Of a stretch of 64,000 nucleotides of DNA, positions 27,270 to 37,139 are shown in pieces. The notes beneath the pieces were generated by a model that saw nothing but the letters and a program-made list of their open reading frames with translations, made no database searches and was not told where the DNA came from. Numbering within the stretch: the stretch's first letter is position 1; every line of letters starts with the position of its first letter. Both the position numbers and the translations under genes were made by a program. The stretch comes from an uncultured archaeon (GTDB taxonomy: Archaea; Halobacteriota; Methanosarcinia; Methanosarcinales; Methanoperedenaceae). The DNA is taken from NCBI GenBank assembly GCA_902384525.1, contig CABMCA010000097.1:1-64000 (forward strand), given 5' to 3'.

Positions 27270-28940
27270 ATGAAAAAGAAAAACGTGGTCGATGCCATTA
27301 ATCGGATCAAAGGTATTGATTATCTATACCTCAAGAAAATATTTATATACCCTTTCATCCAGTTATCCATATTATTCGTTATCGCTGTGTTCCTGAAGGA
27401 AATGGGATTCTTGCCTTCGTATCTTTTGGATTTTATTTTATTCGGATTGCTGCTGCCTCTATTCGCTCTTCCAATTCTTATGGATTTAAATGAACCGTCT
27501 TATGATATTCGAATAAAATCCTTTTATCTGTACATCGGAATTATTATCATTTTTATTTTTGTCATACTGGTCCGCTTGATACCGTATTCTACAAATTCTA
27601 TTCCTCTGGGCTATGACCCTGGTTATTATAAGTATGCTATGGATACCTATCTGAATGCTCTCCCCGGCATTCCTGAAGCTGCGCTTCCACTGTGGATGAA
27701 ACAAATGCATGAACAGGGGTTTTTCGTATTGTTCGATGAACTGCATTTATTTACAGGCATCGATTCGATGAAGGCTCTCATTTATCTTCTTCCGTTCTTC
27801 TCTGCCCTTCTCATTCTGCCGATCTTCATTTTAACAAGAAAGATATTTGATGATAAGGCAGCTTTGATCGCCTGCGCCCTTTATGCAGTTTCATATACAC
27901 AGTTCACTGCGTTCACTTTTATGTATCTGAGGAATATCCTGGGCATATTCTTTTTATTGCTTGCCCTTTATGCCCTTGAAAAAAAGAATTATGTATTCAT
28001 TGCGATCATGTTCGCTGCCCTTGGAATATACCACAGGCCTGAATTTTTGATATTCTCTCTTATTCTAATATGCTACTACCTGAAAACCCGTGACAGATAT
28101 CTGATATACTCCATCATTCTGGCAGCTTTCCTGATTTTTCCGTTCTGGCTTCCAAGAATTGAAACGGTTTTTCCTTTAATTTCAGGGTTATCAAATACTA
28201 TGATCCAGAATATACAGGCTGAACCTACAGGCGGCGGTACTTTCTTTGACATTGGGAAATATGAATGGTTATCCCTTGTTTATCTGCCCTTTGGTTTTAT
28301 AGGTGCCTTTTATATGATTTCCAAAAAAATGTGGAATTCATTATTTTTCTATTTCGTGATCAATGGAGTTATTATTGCATTCAGGCTTTTCTTCTATAAT
28401 CGTTTGCTTATAGACTTTGATATTGCCTTGCTGATTCTGGCATCTGCTGGAATAACCTGCACTTTTTTAGCCGGGCATAAAATATCCAGGGTGACAGGAA
28501 CTGCTTTCATTATTCTGCTTTTATTCTCAGGCGGAACTGCAACTCTCCAGAATGCGCATGATATAAAGCCGCTGATGAATGAAGACCAGATAAAAGCCAT
28601 TGAATGGATTGCTAATAATACGGATGAGAATGCATATATTCTTGCAACAAGCTATGATGCCCCCTGGGTGCTGGCGTGGGGTAAAAGGAAAATCCTGGCG
28701 CCGGGGCTGTTTGAATGGGATGGGAATGGAAAGGGAAAATGGCTGGAATTTCTAGGAACTGGTAATTCCACGGTAGCGCAGAAATTCCTGAAAAAATATA
28801 ATAATGATGTTTACATTTATTATTCATTCAATAAGTTCAATCGGATGAATCTTGAAAAATTCAATAATACAGCCTTTACCAAAAACTTAATGAAGGATTC
28901 AGTCATCTATCACTATGTGAATGATGATGATGGAAGTTAG
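27270..28940 (+). CDS. GT-C-like multi-spanning membrane protein
   Basis: A 556-residue membrane protein with about 12 spans up to residue 430 and a soluble C-terminal end. The first large loop has IPLGYDPGYYKYAMDTYLNA, with the Asp expected near the catalytic site of GT-C transferases, and further on NILGIFFLLLALYALEKKNY and GIYHRPEFLIFSLIL. Probably transfers a lipid-linked sugar on the outer face. It ends in TAG and overlaps the next gene by 20 bases. Base composition is less AT-rich than the minus-strand block. Confidence 0.72.
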   Translation: MKKKNVVDAINRIKGIDYLYLKKIFIYPFIQLSILFVIAVFLKEMGFLPSYLLDFILFGLLLPLFALPILMDLNEPSYDIRIKSFYLYIGIIIIFIFVILVRLIPYSTNSIPLGYDPGYYKYAMDTYLNALPGIPEAALPLWMKQMHEQGFFVLFDELHLFTGIDSMKALIYLLPFFSALLILPIFILTRKIFDDKAALIACALYAVSYTQFTAFTFMYLRNILGIFFLLLALYALEKKNYVFIAIMFAALGIYHRPEFLIFSLILICYYLKTRDRYLIYSIILAAFLIFPFWLPRIETVFPLISGLSNTMIQNIQAEPTGGGTFFDIGKYEWLSLVYLPFGFIGAFYMISKKMWNSLFFYFVINGVIIAFRLFFYNRLLIDFDIALLILASAGITCTFLAGHKISRVTGTAFIILLLFSGGTATLQNAHDIKPLMNEDQIKAIEWIANNTDENAYILATSYDAPWVLAWGKRKILAPGLFEWDGNGKGKWLEFLGTGNSTVAQKFLKKYNNDVYIYYSFNKFNRMNLEKFNNTAFTKNLMKDSVIYHYVNDDDGS

Positions 28941-30381
28941 GCTGGTTTATATAATTCCTTTGATTGCAATAATATATCTTGCTTATGTTAACCATGCAGG
29001 CCTCACAGGACTTAATAACTCCTCAATTTCTGCAGGATCAGATTCAAATGTTTATTTTATAGATGTGGGAGCTCAGGATACTTCAGGGTATGCAACATTC
29101 CAGGGACCTTTTGAGAAAGTCTCGGAACCTTTTAACAGGAGTAATGTTACATACAGGCTTATAGAAAAAGACCTGGTTTACTTTAGTACTAAAGTTAAAC
29201 AAAATGTAAGCAGAGTAAAAGTCGAATTAAAATTCATAGATACGATACCGGAAGGATATGAGCTGAAAGTTGGTCTGAAAAATAAAAAGGAATGGAGCTA
29301 TATATGGAACACAATATATAATCCTTTTTTCGGATCTCTTGATATTTTCAATCTTACTGGAGAGGACAGCAATTTCAGGATATATTCCCTGAACAATAAT
29401 CTTACTATGCCGGTATCCTCTTTCATAGATTCGCCTCCTGACGCCGTAATAGCAACTGGTATTTCTGAAGAAGTGAATAAGAGGCCGAGTGTTACATATG
29501 GGGCATCAAATTTCAGCATAAAAGAATTAAGAGGAGATCACACATTCTATATTTACACCAAAGGAAACCTGAGCCTATCTGTGGAAAAACAGGATATGAA
29601 TTGGTATAATGGGTCAGACGCTTTTGAAATCAGGCTTTATTCACAAGCAAACACTCTTATAAAAAATATTACTGTCCCGGATGATGGAAATGCTGATAAA
29701 AATACAGTTAGAGGAAATTTACAAAAAGGAGTACTTGAGGCCATTCTGGATGAAGGGGTCTATAAAGTCACTATGAAAGGCGGGAGCGACATACTGATCC
29801 GGAGCATTGAACTCAACCAAGGTAACATTCTGGTCCAGGATCCGTTCCTTGCAGGAGTGCTTTACACAAGTGCCACAAGGTACAACCTGTACATTCATAC
29901 TCCAAATGGTGATAGGCTGGGGTTTTTTACATACCATAATGAGGGACTTCAGACTGTGAATATAAGTAGTGGCAACTATACCAGATCGCTCAATATTACT
30001 GCCATTAATACATGGCATTACATTGACCTGCCTCCTGGTAAGGAACTTTATCGAATAGAAATTCCCGCCGGCGACATCATCGTAAATGCGAAAAATTATT
30101 TCTCTTTCACTAACGATTCTTATTTTACCAGTTCATCAGTCAAAACTCTTAGATTGCAGAACAGTATGAAATGGCTTAAAGAAAACATGGTGGATTATGT
30201 GATCGTTCCCAATCAAAAGATCATTGAAGAGGGTAACTGGACTATAGCAAGTGCTGAATTCAATCTAACTGATGCCTATATTGAAAAGGATACATTGAAC
30301 TTTGTCATAAGCGCTTCGCATCTTCAAAATTCCAATTATTCAATACCCCTTGACTGGATCAAGATCTACATGGAGAAATAG
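28921..30381 (+). CDS. membrane-anchored surface protein, paralogue of the next gene
   Basis: A 486-residue protein with one N-terminal hydrophobic segment (LVYIIPLIAIIYLAYVNHAG) and an extracellular region with many N-glycosylation sequons. From about residue 150, starting NFRIYSLNNNLTMP, it is clearly similar to the first half of the following gene product, with shared blocks such as KQDMNWYNGSDA and TVPDDGNA/TIPDDGDM and FSFTNDSYF. Family not named. Four ATG codons in a row at 28921 leave the exact start open. It ends in TAG, one base before the next ATG. Confidence 0.78.
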   Translation: MMMMEVRLVYIIPLIAIIYLAYVNHAGLTGLNNSSISAGSDSNVYFIDVGAQDTSGYATFQGPFEKVSEPFNRSNVTYRLIEKDLVYFSTKVKQNVSRVKVELKFIDTIPEGYELKVGLKNKKEWSYIWNTIYNPFFGSLDIFNLTGEDSNFRIYSLNNNLTMPVSSFIDSPPDAVIATGISEEVNKRPSVTYGASNFSIKELRGDHTFYIYTKGNLSLSVEKQDMNWYNGSDAFEIRLYSQANTLIKNITVPDDGNADKNTVRGNLQKGVLEAILDEGVYKVTMKGGSDILIRSIELNQGNILVQDPFLAGVLYTSATRYNLYIHTPNGDRLGFFTYHNEGLQTVNISSGNYTRSLNITAINTWHYIDLPPGKELYRIEIPAGDIIVNAKNYFSFTNDSYFTSSSVKTLRLQNSMKWLKENMVDYVIVPNQKIIEEGNWTIASAEFNLTDAYIEKDTLNFVISASHLQNSNYSIPLDWIKIYMEK

Positions 30382-30382
30382 T

Positions 30383-33300
30383 ATGTTTTTCCGGATCATG
30401 ATACTATTGGTTTTATTGATATTAACTGGGGCATCTGCGGCAGAGGAAGTCAGGTCTCCGGTTTGCCCTATAAGCTTCGGAAATTCGCCATGTGTCCTGA
30501 CAGGAACAAATTCTCCGGGTGTTCTGAGCGACTATGAGCAAGTTTACCTGAATATTTCTAATGGTTATTACATAGACGGCGCTAATTTTTATTATGCAGG
30601 AATGAACTACAAAAATAGTGAGATCGATCTATTCTCAAAGCGCTATAATATTGTTTCAATAGATACCTCAGATGCTGTATTAACTTATGATCTATATAAA
30701 TATGAAAATAATCTGCAGCTTCATACTGGAAAAGAACTTGCTTTAATGGATGGTTATGCCCTGGAATTGATTGACTCGGGAGAGAACAATGCGCTTTTTT
30801 ATTTGAAAAAAAATAATGAAATACTCGAAAAAGGATCGGTGGAAAGGGATCAAATTTTCTCCCATAAGATAACTGTAAATGGAAAAGAAGTCGAAATATT
30901 TCGAACAAAACTTTCAGGCATATTTGGGAACAGTACGACTATTAAAGATACATATCTCAGAGACATTTTAGTGATCAAGAATGGTGAATCTTCAGGGAAT
31001 TATGAAATAAATTTAAAAGATATTGATGGGGATAAGGATATCGATATAGTATATTCTCTGAAAAATAATTATCTGGACCTTCCTGATAACGGAAAAACTT
31101 CTATACTTGATACCTTTACCCTGAGAACATATCCTCTTTACGTTCCATTCTATCTATCATTTAAAAACATCAATCTGACAGGAAGTGATGATAAATTCCG
31201 GATATATTCCCTGAATAATAATCTCACTATGACGGTTCCATTATTTTTTAGTTTTCCTCCTGAAGGCTCAATAATAGCGTCTTCTGTGCCTGTCAGTATC
31301 AATACAAAGCCCAATATTACCTACAAGGGATCAAATTCAGCTATAAGCGAACTTAGAGAAGATCACACATTGTATACATTCTATATTTACACCAAAGGAA
31401 AAGTGGACTTGTCTGTGCAAAAGCAGGACATGAACTGGTACAACGGCTCGGATGCGCTTGAAATTAAACTTTACTCCGGGGAAAACAAATTGATAAAAAA
31501 TATTACTATCCCGGATGATGGGGACATGGGAAATAGACGCAGCCGTGGTATCGTCCAGAACGGTACTCTTAGATACACTCTCGAAGAGGGAATTTATAAA
31601 GTCACCATGAGTGGGGGCAATGATATCTTGATCCGGAGCATTAAACTAAATAGCGGTAGTATTGTGGTTCAAAATCCTTTCCTTGCAGGAGCACTTTACA
31701 CAAAAAATACAGGGTTTGATCTGTATACAAAGGCGGTCAAAGGCGATAGATTGGGATTTACTACCTACCATGAACAGGGCCTCCAGAAAGTGAACATATC
31801 CGGTGCCAGCTTTAATGGATCAGTTAATGTTGATATTGTCAACAAATGGTTTTACATTGACCTTCCCCCGGATAATGAACTTTATCATATTAAGGTTCCA
31901 AAAGGCGATCTCATAATAAACGCAAACAGCTACTTCTCTTTCTCAAATGATTCCTATTTTAGCACTTCATCTGTCGAATTAATGCCCTTAAAAAATAGCA
32001 TGGAATTGCTTCAAAAGAACAAAGTGGATTACGCAATCGTTCCATCAACCAATCCTTTTACTGGCTTATATCTCTATAAGATCAATACAGCAGCCAGTTT
32101 TAGTGTCCGCTCACCCAAGAGTCCGTGGACAGATTATACTATAGATACATGGTCTGCCCCAAATATATTTTATTTCGATCCTGATAAAAATAACACATGG
32201 GAATATTTGATCATCAATAACTCCGGAACGAATACTCTTAACAAAAATCGTTTAAAATACATAACTATGCAGAGCCAGGAAAATATTGGGTATCGTGGAA
32301 ATCTGTATAAAGTACTGTATGAGACTTCTTCTGAGATGATATTATCAAAAAAAATATCAGACCTTGAAAACAAAACATTGTATATTAATAAAGAATGGCA
32401 GGTAGGTGGAACATATACCCTTACTTTAAAAGACATTGATGAAGAAGAAAAACATGCTGTTATAGAACTCAAGAATTCAAATAAGCCAGTTAGCAGGCAG
32501 ATCGTTGCGAAGGGTAGTAAATTATATTACAATATATCCTTTAAAGAAAACGAGGTCATAATTTTCCAGAGTAAATTAGATGAAATCTTCCAGGGAGCAA
32601 ATAAAAGTTTTGTGAAACTTTCAGATGTAGAGCTTTATGATGAAAATATGACTGTAATAAAGAGCGGTGTATCTAAAGGCAATGAAACTGAACGCTTATA
32701 CGATTTTAATGGCGACGGGTATCAAGATATCGAAGTTACGCGGAATAGCAATTTTAATATTGATAAAAATTCAAGGAAAACATTATTTGATTCGTATTTG
32801 GATATGGTGGTTGAGTCGAACGGAAAGTTCTATCTTGAACGTAAGATTGTTTCAGCTCTGGCAGAAATCGGAACATTGAATATTGAGAAGAAATTGGATT
32901 ACACATTTGCATCCTTCTTCCCGGGGAACAATATGACAATCATTTTTCCTGATTTTGACATAACGGCTGTCATGATCAACGCTTCTATATTCATTGATCA
33001 GGTTGATATCTCCCTGAAAGAACTTAAAAATAGGCCGGATAACATAATAATTAACCCTGAAGGGATTGTTTATAAATACTTTTCAATGTCGCTGAATCCG
33101 GATAACCTTAAAAACGGAATTGTTGATTTTAGAGTAAATAGTTCATGGATGGCAAAAGAAAATATAAGCAATAACTCAATTTCATTGTATGTGTTTACTG
33201 AAGGTGAATGGGATGCTCTTCCTACTTATATCGTTGGAAGTGATGAGAAGTATGTATATTATTCATCAAATAGTTATGATTTTTCGGCTATATTTGCTAT

Positions 33301-33757
33301 TTCAGGCGGTGAAGCGTTAACACAAGATGCACTATTGCAGCTTCAACCTTCAATTGAACAAAATGATTTGAAAACTGATCTAAAAACAAAAAATCAATTT
33401 GAATATTACCAGCAAAATACAACAGAAACGACATCAACATCGAGCTATGATAACGATGGGAATAGTAATACAAGAGGTTTATCTCCAATTCTTTTGTTAG
33501 TTTCGACTGTTTTATCAGGATATTTTGTATTTAAGAAATTTGGATATCTAATAAATCGAAAAATTGTACTTTTTCTTTCAGAAGTAAGTTTTGAAGTTTT
33601 CAATTCACTGTTTATAACGTATTTACTACTGCTGCTAATAGAAACCATATGGGATAATTCCGTAGTTAAATATATAGATCTAAATTATTTAATGATGATT
33701 GTGTTTTTTATCGGGATCGTATCTTTATTCGGCAATAGAGATGTAAACAAAGCATAA
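30383..33757 (+). CDS. large S-layer-like secreted protein with C-terminal membrane anchor
   Basis: About 1124 residues. Signal peptide (FFRIMILLVLLILTGASA), then an S-layer-like segment at about 95-240 (MDGYALELIDSGENNALFYL; similar in pattern to Methanosarcina S-layer DUF1608 domains), a region paralogous to the previous gene (about 260-570), a second S-layer-like segment at about 660-800 (GGTYTLTLKDIDEEEKHAVI), a PGF-pre-PGF-like domain at about 890-980 (DFRVNSSWMAKENISNNSIS), and two C-terminal transmembrane spans. The start at 30383 excludes an upstream extension and lies one base after the previous stop. Likely a cell-surface structural protein. Confidence 0.8.
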   Translation: MFFRIMILLVLLILTGASAAEEVRSPVCPISFGNSPCVLTGTNSPGVLSDYEQVYLNISNGYYIDGANFYYAGMNYKNSEIDLFSKRYNIVSIDTSDAVLTYDLYKYENNLQLHTGKELALMDGYALELIDSGENNALFYLKKNNEILEKGSVERDQIFSHKITVNGKEVEIFRTKLSGIFGNSTTIKDTYLRDILVIKNGESSGNYEINLKDIDGDKDIDIVYSLKNNYLDLPDNGKTSILDTFTLRTYPLYVPFYLSFKNINLTGSDDKFRIYSLNNNLTMTVPLFFSFPPEGSIIASSVPVSINTKPNITYKGSNSAISELREDHTLYTFYIYTKGKVDLSVQKQDMNWYNGSDALEIKLYSGENKLIKNITIPDDGDMGNRRSRGIVQNGTLRYTLEEGIYKVTMSGGNDILIRSIKLNSGSIVVQNPFLAGALYTKNTGFDLYTKAVKGDRLGFTTYHEQGLQKVNISGASFNGSVNVDIVNKWFYIDLPPDNELYHIKVPKGDLIINANSYFSFSNDSYFSTSSVELMPLKNSMELLQKNKVDYAIVPSTNPFTGLYLYKINTAASFSVRSPKSPWTDYTIDTWSAPNIFYFDPDKNNTWEYLIINNSGTNTLNKNRLKYITMQSQENIGYRGNLYKVLYETSSEMILSKKISDLENKTLYINKEWQVGGTYTLTLKDIDEEEKHAVIELKNSNKPVSRQIVAKGSKLYYNISFKENEVIIFQSKLDEIFQGANKSFVKLSDVELYDENMTVIKSGVSKGNETERLYDFNGDGYQDIEVTRNSNFNIDKNSRKTLFDSYLDMVVESNGKFYLERKIVSALAEIGTLNIEKKLDYTFASFFPGNNMTIIFPDFDITAVMINASIFIDQVDISLKELKNRPDNIIINPEGIVYKYFSMSLNPDNLKNGIVDFRVNSSWMAKENISNNSISLYVFTEGEWDALPTYIVGSDEKYVYYSSNSYDFSAIFAISGGEALTQDALLQLQPSIEQNDLKTDLKTKNQFEYYQQNTTETTSTSSYDNDGNSNTRGLSPILLLVSTVLSGYFVFKKFGYLINRKIVLFLSEVSFEVFNSLFITYLLLLLIETIWDNSVVKYIDLNYLMMIVFFIGIVSLFGNRDVNKA

Positions 33758-33797
33758 ACTCCGGGGCAACAAAAAAAGATTAATAAGCGGAATATTA

Positions 33798-34100
33798 ATG
33801 GAAATAATAGAAATATTGCGGATAATTGCGGGTTCAATTTTTGTATTATTCATACCTGGCTTAGCCTGGAGCTTTATATTTTTTGGCAGGGATGAAATTG
33901 ATGTAATCGAACGAATCGCCCTTTCTTTTGGTCTGTCAATCGCTATTTTACCTCTCGTTGTTTTTTATCTCAGCTACTTGTTGGGGATCAGGATTACTCT
34001 TATTAACTCAACAATAATAATTCTGCTAATCACTTTAATACCTGCGGCCCTCTATATTGCAAAAAATTTGGGCGTGATTCCGGATAAACTGACCAGATGA
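33798..34100 (+). CDS. DUF1616-like small membrane protein
   Basis: A 100-residue protein with three hydrophobic segments. IAGSIFVLFIPGLAWSFIFF followed by DEIDVIERIALSFGLSIAIL is the characteristic N-terminal part of DUF1616 membrane proteins, which in archaea often sit among S-layer and glycosylation genes. Full DUF1616 proteins are about 300 residues, so this is either a short form or a truncation. Function unknown. Confidence 0.7.
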   Translation: MEIIEILRIIAGSIFVLFIPGLAWSFIFFGRDEIDVIERIALSFGLSIAILPLVVFYLSYLLGIRITLINSTIIILLITLIPAALYIAKNLGVIPDKLTR

Positions 34101-34238
34101 TCATTGGGATGGATTAGATCAAAATAAATAGGATTTTTTAACTGTATGGTAATGAGTTTATTTTATGATAATAACGATGATTATATATATGATGAGCATA
34201 AATCAATGATATCAATGATCTTTAAGGAGAAAAAAATA

Positions 34239-35552
34239 ATGGAATCATCAAAAAATCATAAAAAACAATTTTTTGAGAAGACCCTGATTACATTATTCAT
34301 TGTATCAATACTGATCATTTCCGGACCTGGACAGGCCATTTCTGTTTTTATTTCCGGTCTTGATCCTTCCTATTCCCAGGGCAACTCTGTCAATTTCACG
34401 ATGTTAATTACTATCAATGACCGGGATAAATTTGTCCCGATGAAAGACATTACTCTTAATATTACAGGAGCTAGAAGCTTCAATGGTACTTTTAGACTTG
34501 ACGGGACTCCGATATCCGGTGACCCCATTATCAGCATGATGCCAGTATCAACTCCTCAGCCATATCATTATGGATACGGCTATGGTTATGGATACGGCTA
34601 TGGTTATGGATACGGCTATGGTTATGGATACGGCTATGGATACGGATACGGCTATGGATACGGATACGGAGCCGGGGGCAGCGACGTCATATATAAATAT
34701 AATTTCTCAATAAATACAACTTCCCTGCCATTGGGCAGCTATACCGCAGTCGCAAGTCTTAACACCGGAAAGGCTGACACGAAGAAATCATTTGATTCGG
34801 CACCTGCAACTTTTGAGATCATACCTGTATTAGAAATACCTGCATTCGAAGTTGGTATTGATATTTTGGAGAACAAAATTAATCCCGGAAGCAATGGAGA
34901 GATCATAATAGCAATCTTATCAAATGCAACATTTAATGCCAGTGCTGAGGTAGATCCTTCAAGCGTCATAGTCACATTTGGTCAATCAGATGCAAAATTG
35001 AAAACGCCTTATTCTCAATTTAAAGATGTGAACAAAGATGGTTACCTCGATCTCCTTCTCCATTTCAAGATAAAGGAGACTGGAATTCAATGTGGAGATA
35101 CACAGGCAACCCTGATAGGAAAAACCATAACTGGATTGAATTTTATGGGTAATGATAGTTTTGTAACTATTGGTTGCGATAAACTCTACGCCAGCAACTG
35201 CGCAAACTGCCATGGGGTTCTGGCCAATTCGACCAAGCTCAATAGAACAGCGTTGAAGATCAATACTGCTATTAGTACAGTCCCTGCCATGAGTAATCTC
35301 TCGTCCCTTAGCCAGGCACAGATACAGGCGATTGCCGATGCGCTAGCAACACCAGACTCATCCTCCTGTACACTTTCGAACGGTAAGGCAGTGGATCTCA
35401 ATGGAGATGGTATCGTTGACATCTTGGATGCATCAAAATTGATCCTTAAATGGGGAACAAGCGACAGTGCATCGGATCTCAATGGTGATGGTATTGTTGA
35501 CTTCTCGGATGTATCAAAATTGATCCTTAAATGGGGCAAGGTGTGCACATAA
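34239..35552 (+). CDS. secreted protein with Tyr-Gly repeat, c-type heme site and dockerin
   Basis: A 437-residue protein starting MESSKNHKKQ; the ATG at 34239 has a strong AAGGAG ribosome binding site (34224-34229), so the upstream frame to 34146 is not used. Order: signal segment (ending near GPGQA, residue 30); beta-sandwich-like region; a Tyr-Gly repeat at about 110-145; a second beta region; a small cytochrome-c-like domain at about 313-375 with heme motif CANCH (C321, C324, H325) and a possible Met351 ligand; and two dockerin repeats, DLNGDGIVDILDASKLILKW and DLNGDGIVDFSDVSKLILKW. The dockerin should dock to a cohesin; one is encoded at 10098. Possible extracellular electron carrier. 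Confidence 0.85.
   Translation: MESSKNHKKQFFEKTLITLFIVSILIISGPGQAISVFISGLDPSYSQGNSVNFTMLITINDRDKFVPMKDITLNITGARSFNGTFRLDGTPISGDPIISMMPVSTPQPYHYGYGYGYGYGYGYGYGYGYGYGYGYGYGYGYGYGAGGSDVIYKYNFSINTTSLPLGSYTAVASLNTGKADTKKSFDSAPATFEIIPVLEIPAFEVGIDILENKINPGSNGEIIIAILSNATFNASAEVDPSSVIVTFGQSDAKLKTPYSQFKDVNKDGYLDLLLHFKIKETGIQCGDTQATLIGKTITGLNFMGNDSFVTIGCDKLYASNCANCHGVLANSTKLNRTALKINTAISTVPAMSNLSSLSQAQIQAIADALATPDSSSCTLSNGKAVDLNGDGIVDILDASKLILKWGTSDSASDLNGDGIVDFSDVSKLILKWGKVCT
34572..34673 (+). repeat. 18-bp tandem repeat encoding Gly-Tyr units
   Basis: Three exact copies of GGATACGGCTATGGTTAT (34572-34625), two copies of the variant GGATACGGCTATGGATAC (34626-34661), then a partial unit. All keep the reading frame and encode alternating Gly and Tyr. 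Confidence 0.92.
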
Positions 35553-35602
35553 CGCATCAAATATCAAAGTTGGTGAAAAAATAGGAATTTATCCTTATTT
35601 TG

Positions 35603-37027
35603 TCATCTGCAAAACTCCACGAACGCTCCTGCAAAACCCGTATAAGAAGCCGCATGCAGGTGCGCATAGGCTGCCATTGTATTGTTGACAAGTATCCCAT
35701 CATACTCACCTTTTATTCCAATCCCGCGCTCAAGCTTAATTGCAAATTCAGTATCATCCGGCAGGTCAATTATCTCAGAATGGTGGAATTCATGACCGAT
35801 AAAAGAAGCTCCGGTTTTTCCTATCAAATTATCTTTAATGAAACTGCCGATATTATAACTTACAACCCTTTTATGCCCCATCAATGTCTTTCCGGGGAGT
35901 GCGCCTACCATTTTGAAAGTCCCGCTATTCATTTCTGCCATAGTATAATTTCCGCTTCCCGAAACATTTGTTGTGATCTCCCGGGTCAGGTACATCAGTC
36001 CGCCGCATTCTGCATAAATCGGAAGACCATCATTGGAAACCTGTTTTATTGCTTCACGCATGGAAATATTATTTTCGAGTTCATTTGTGAATAGTTCCGG
36101 ATAACCGCCCCCGATATACAACCCATCCACTTTTGGAAGGGTGCTGTCATTCACAGGACTGAAATATACAAGTTCGGCTCCTGCAAGTTCAAGCAATTCA
36201 AGGTTATCACGATAATAAAAATTAAATGCTTCATCAAGCGCCACACCGATCTTTATTTTGTTTTTTTGGGGATGCGCCCTGAATATTTTCTCCTCTGGTT
36301 TTTCAAGTTGTTCCGCAGAATTAGCGATCGAAATAAATCTATCGATGTCGATTCCTTCTTTTATGATCTCTTTTATCCGTCCCAGGTTTGCATCAAAATC
36401 CGCTACTCTTCGCCGTCCTTCCATAGCAGGGATCAAACCAAGATGCCTCATAGAGATCTTCATCGAGTCATTGCGGGGTATTACTCCGATGACCGGGGTA
36501 TTCGTATAAGTCTCAATCGCGATCTTTGCTTTCTCGGCATGTCGCTGGCTTCCGATGTTATTCAGGATCACACCAACAATATCAACTTCAGGGTCAAACG
36601 ACTTATAACCCGATACAAGCGCTGCGGTACTACGTGTAATGCTTCTTGCATTGATCGTAAGAATTACAGGGCATTTTAATATTTTGGCGATCTGTGCTGT
36701 GCTTCCGATGTCGCTTGTTGCTTCAAGCCCTTCAAAAAGACCACGTACACCTTCAATAACAGCAATATCAGCCCCCCTGGTTGCATGGGAAAAAACCTCA
36801 CAAACGGCTTCCTCTGACATTAAATAACCATCAAGGTTTCTTGAGAACCTGCCTGTAACTTCCGTATGGTAGCTGGGGTCTATGAAATCAAGACCGACTT
36901 TATAAGGCTGGACATTATAGCCCATATCCTTAAGAACCGACATTATGCCGATCGATATTGTTGTTTTTCCTGCGGATGAGCGGTCACCGGCGATAAGAAT
37001 TCGGGGGATATCTAATTTGTCGGTCAT
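35603..37027 (-). CDS. cfbB: Ni-sirohydrochlorin a,c-diamide synthase (CbiA-like)
   Basis: A 474-residue ATP- and glutamine-dependent amidase of the CobB/CbiA family that, in F430 makers, amidates the a and c side chains of Ni-sirohydrochlorin. P-loop-like IAGDRSSAGKTT at residues 12-23, VGLDFIDPSYH, VIEGVRGLFEG, and the class I amidotransferase site YIGGGYPELF and IYAECGGLMYL with its Cys. Assignment as cfbB rather than cobyrinate synthase rests on the nearby cfbC and cfbD. AAAGGAT precedes the ATG. Separated from cfbC by the McrBC cassette. Confidence 0.88.
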   Translation of the reverse strand: MTDKLDIPRILIAGDRSSAGKTTISIGIMSVLKDMGYNVQPYKVGLDFIDPSYHTEVTGRFSRNLDGYLMSEEAVCEVFSHATRGADIAVIEGVRGLFEGLEATSDIGSTAQIAKILKCPVILTINARSITRSTAALVSGYKSFDPEVDIVGVILNNIGSQRHAEKAKIAIETYTNTPVIGVIPRNDSMKISMRHLGLIPAMEGRRRVADFDANLGRIKEIIKEGIDIDRFISIANSAEQLEKPEEKIFRAHPQKNKIKIGVALDEAFNFYYRDNLELLELAGAELVYFSPVNDSTLPKVDGLYIGGGYPELFTNELENNISMREAIKQVSNDGLPIYAECGGLMYLTREITTNVSGSGNYTMAEMNSGTFKMVGALPGKTLMGHKRVVSYNIGSFIKDNLIGKTGASFIGHEFHHSEIIDLPDDTEFAIKLERGIGIKGEYDGILVNNTMAAYAHLHAASYTGFAGAFVEFCR

Positions 37028-37098
37028 TTTTTTTATCCTTTATATGGTCGTATCTTCTGTATATTCAAATAATGGTTGATGAACTCGAAAATTTAACC

Positions 37099-37128
37099 GC
37101 AGATGAACGCAGATAAACGCAGATTTGT
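37099..37128. repeat. tandem CGCAGAT 10-mers
   Basis: Three consecutive units, CGCAGATGAA, CGCAGATAAA and CGCAGATTTG, in the short gap between mcrB and cfbB. Similar short tandem elements are scattered in many genomes; a lone related fragment occurs near 7040. Confidence 0.7.
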
Positions 37129-37139
37129 TGTGTGGTTTA

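Noticed and set aside
34572-34673. CRISPR-like array
   Set aside because: Contiguous 18-bp coding tandem repeat without spacers; no cas genes anywhere in the window.
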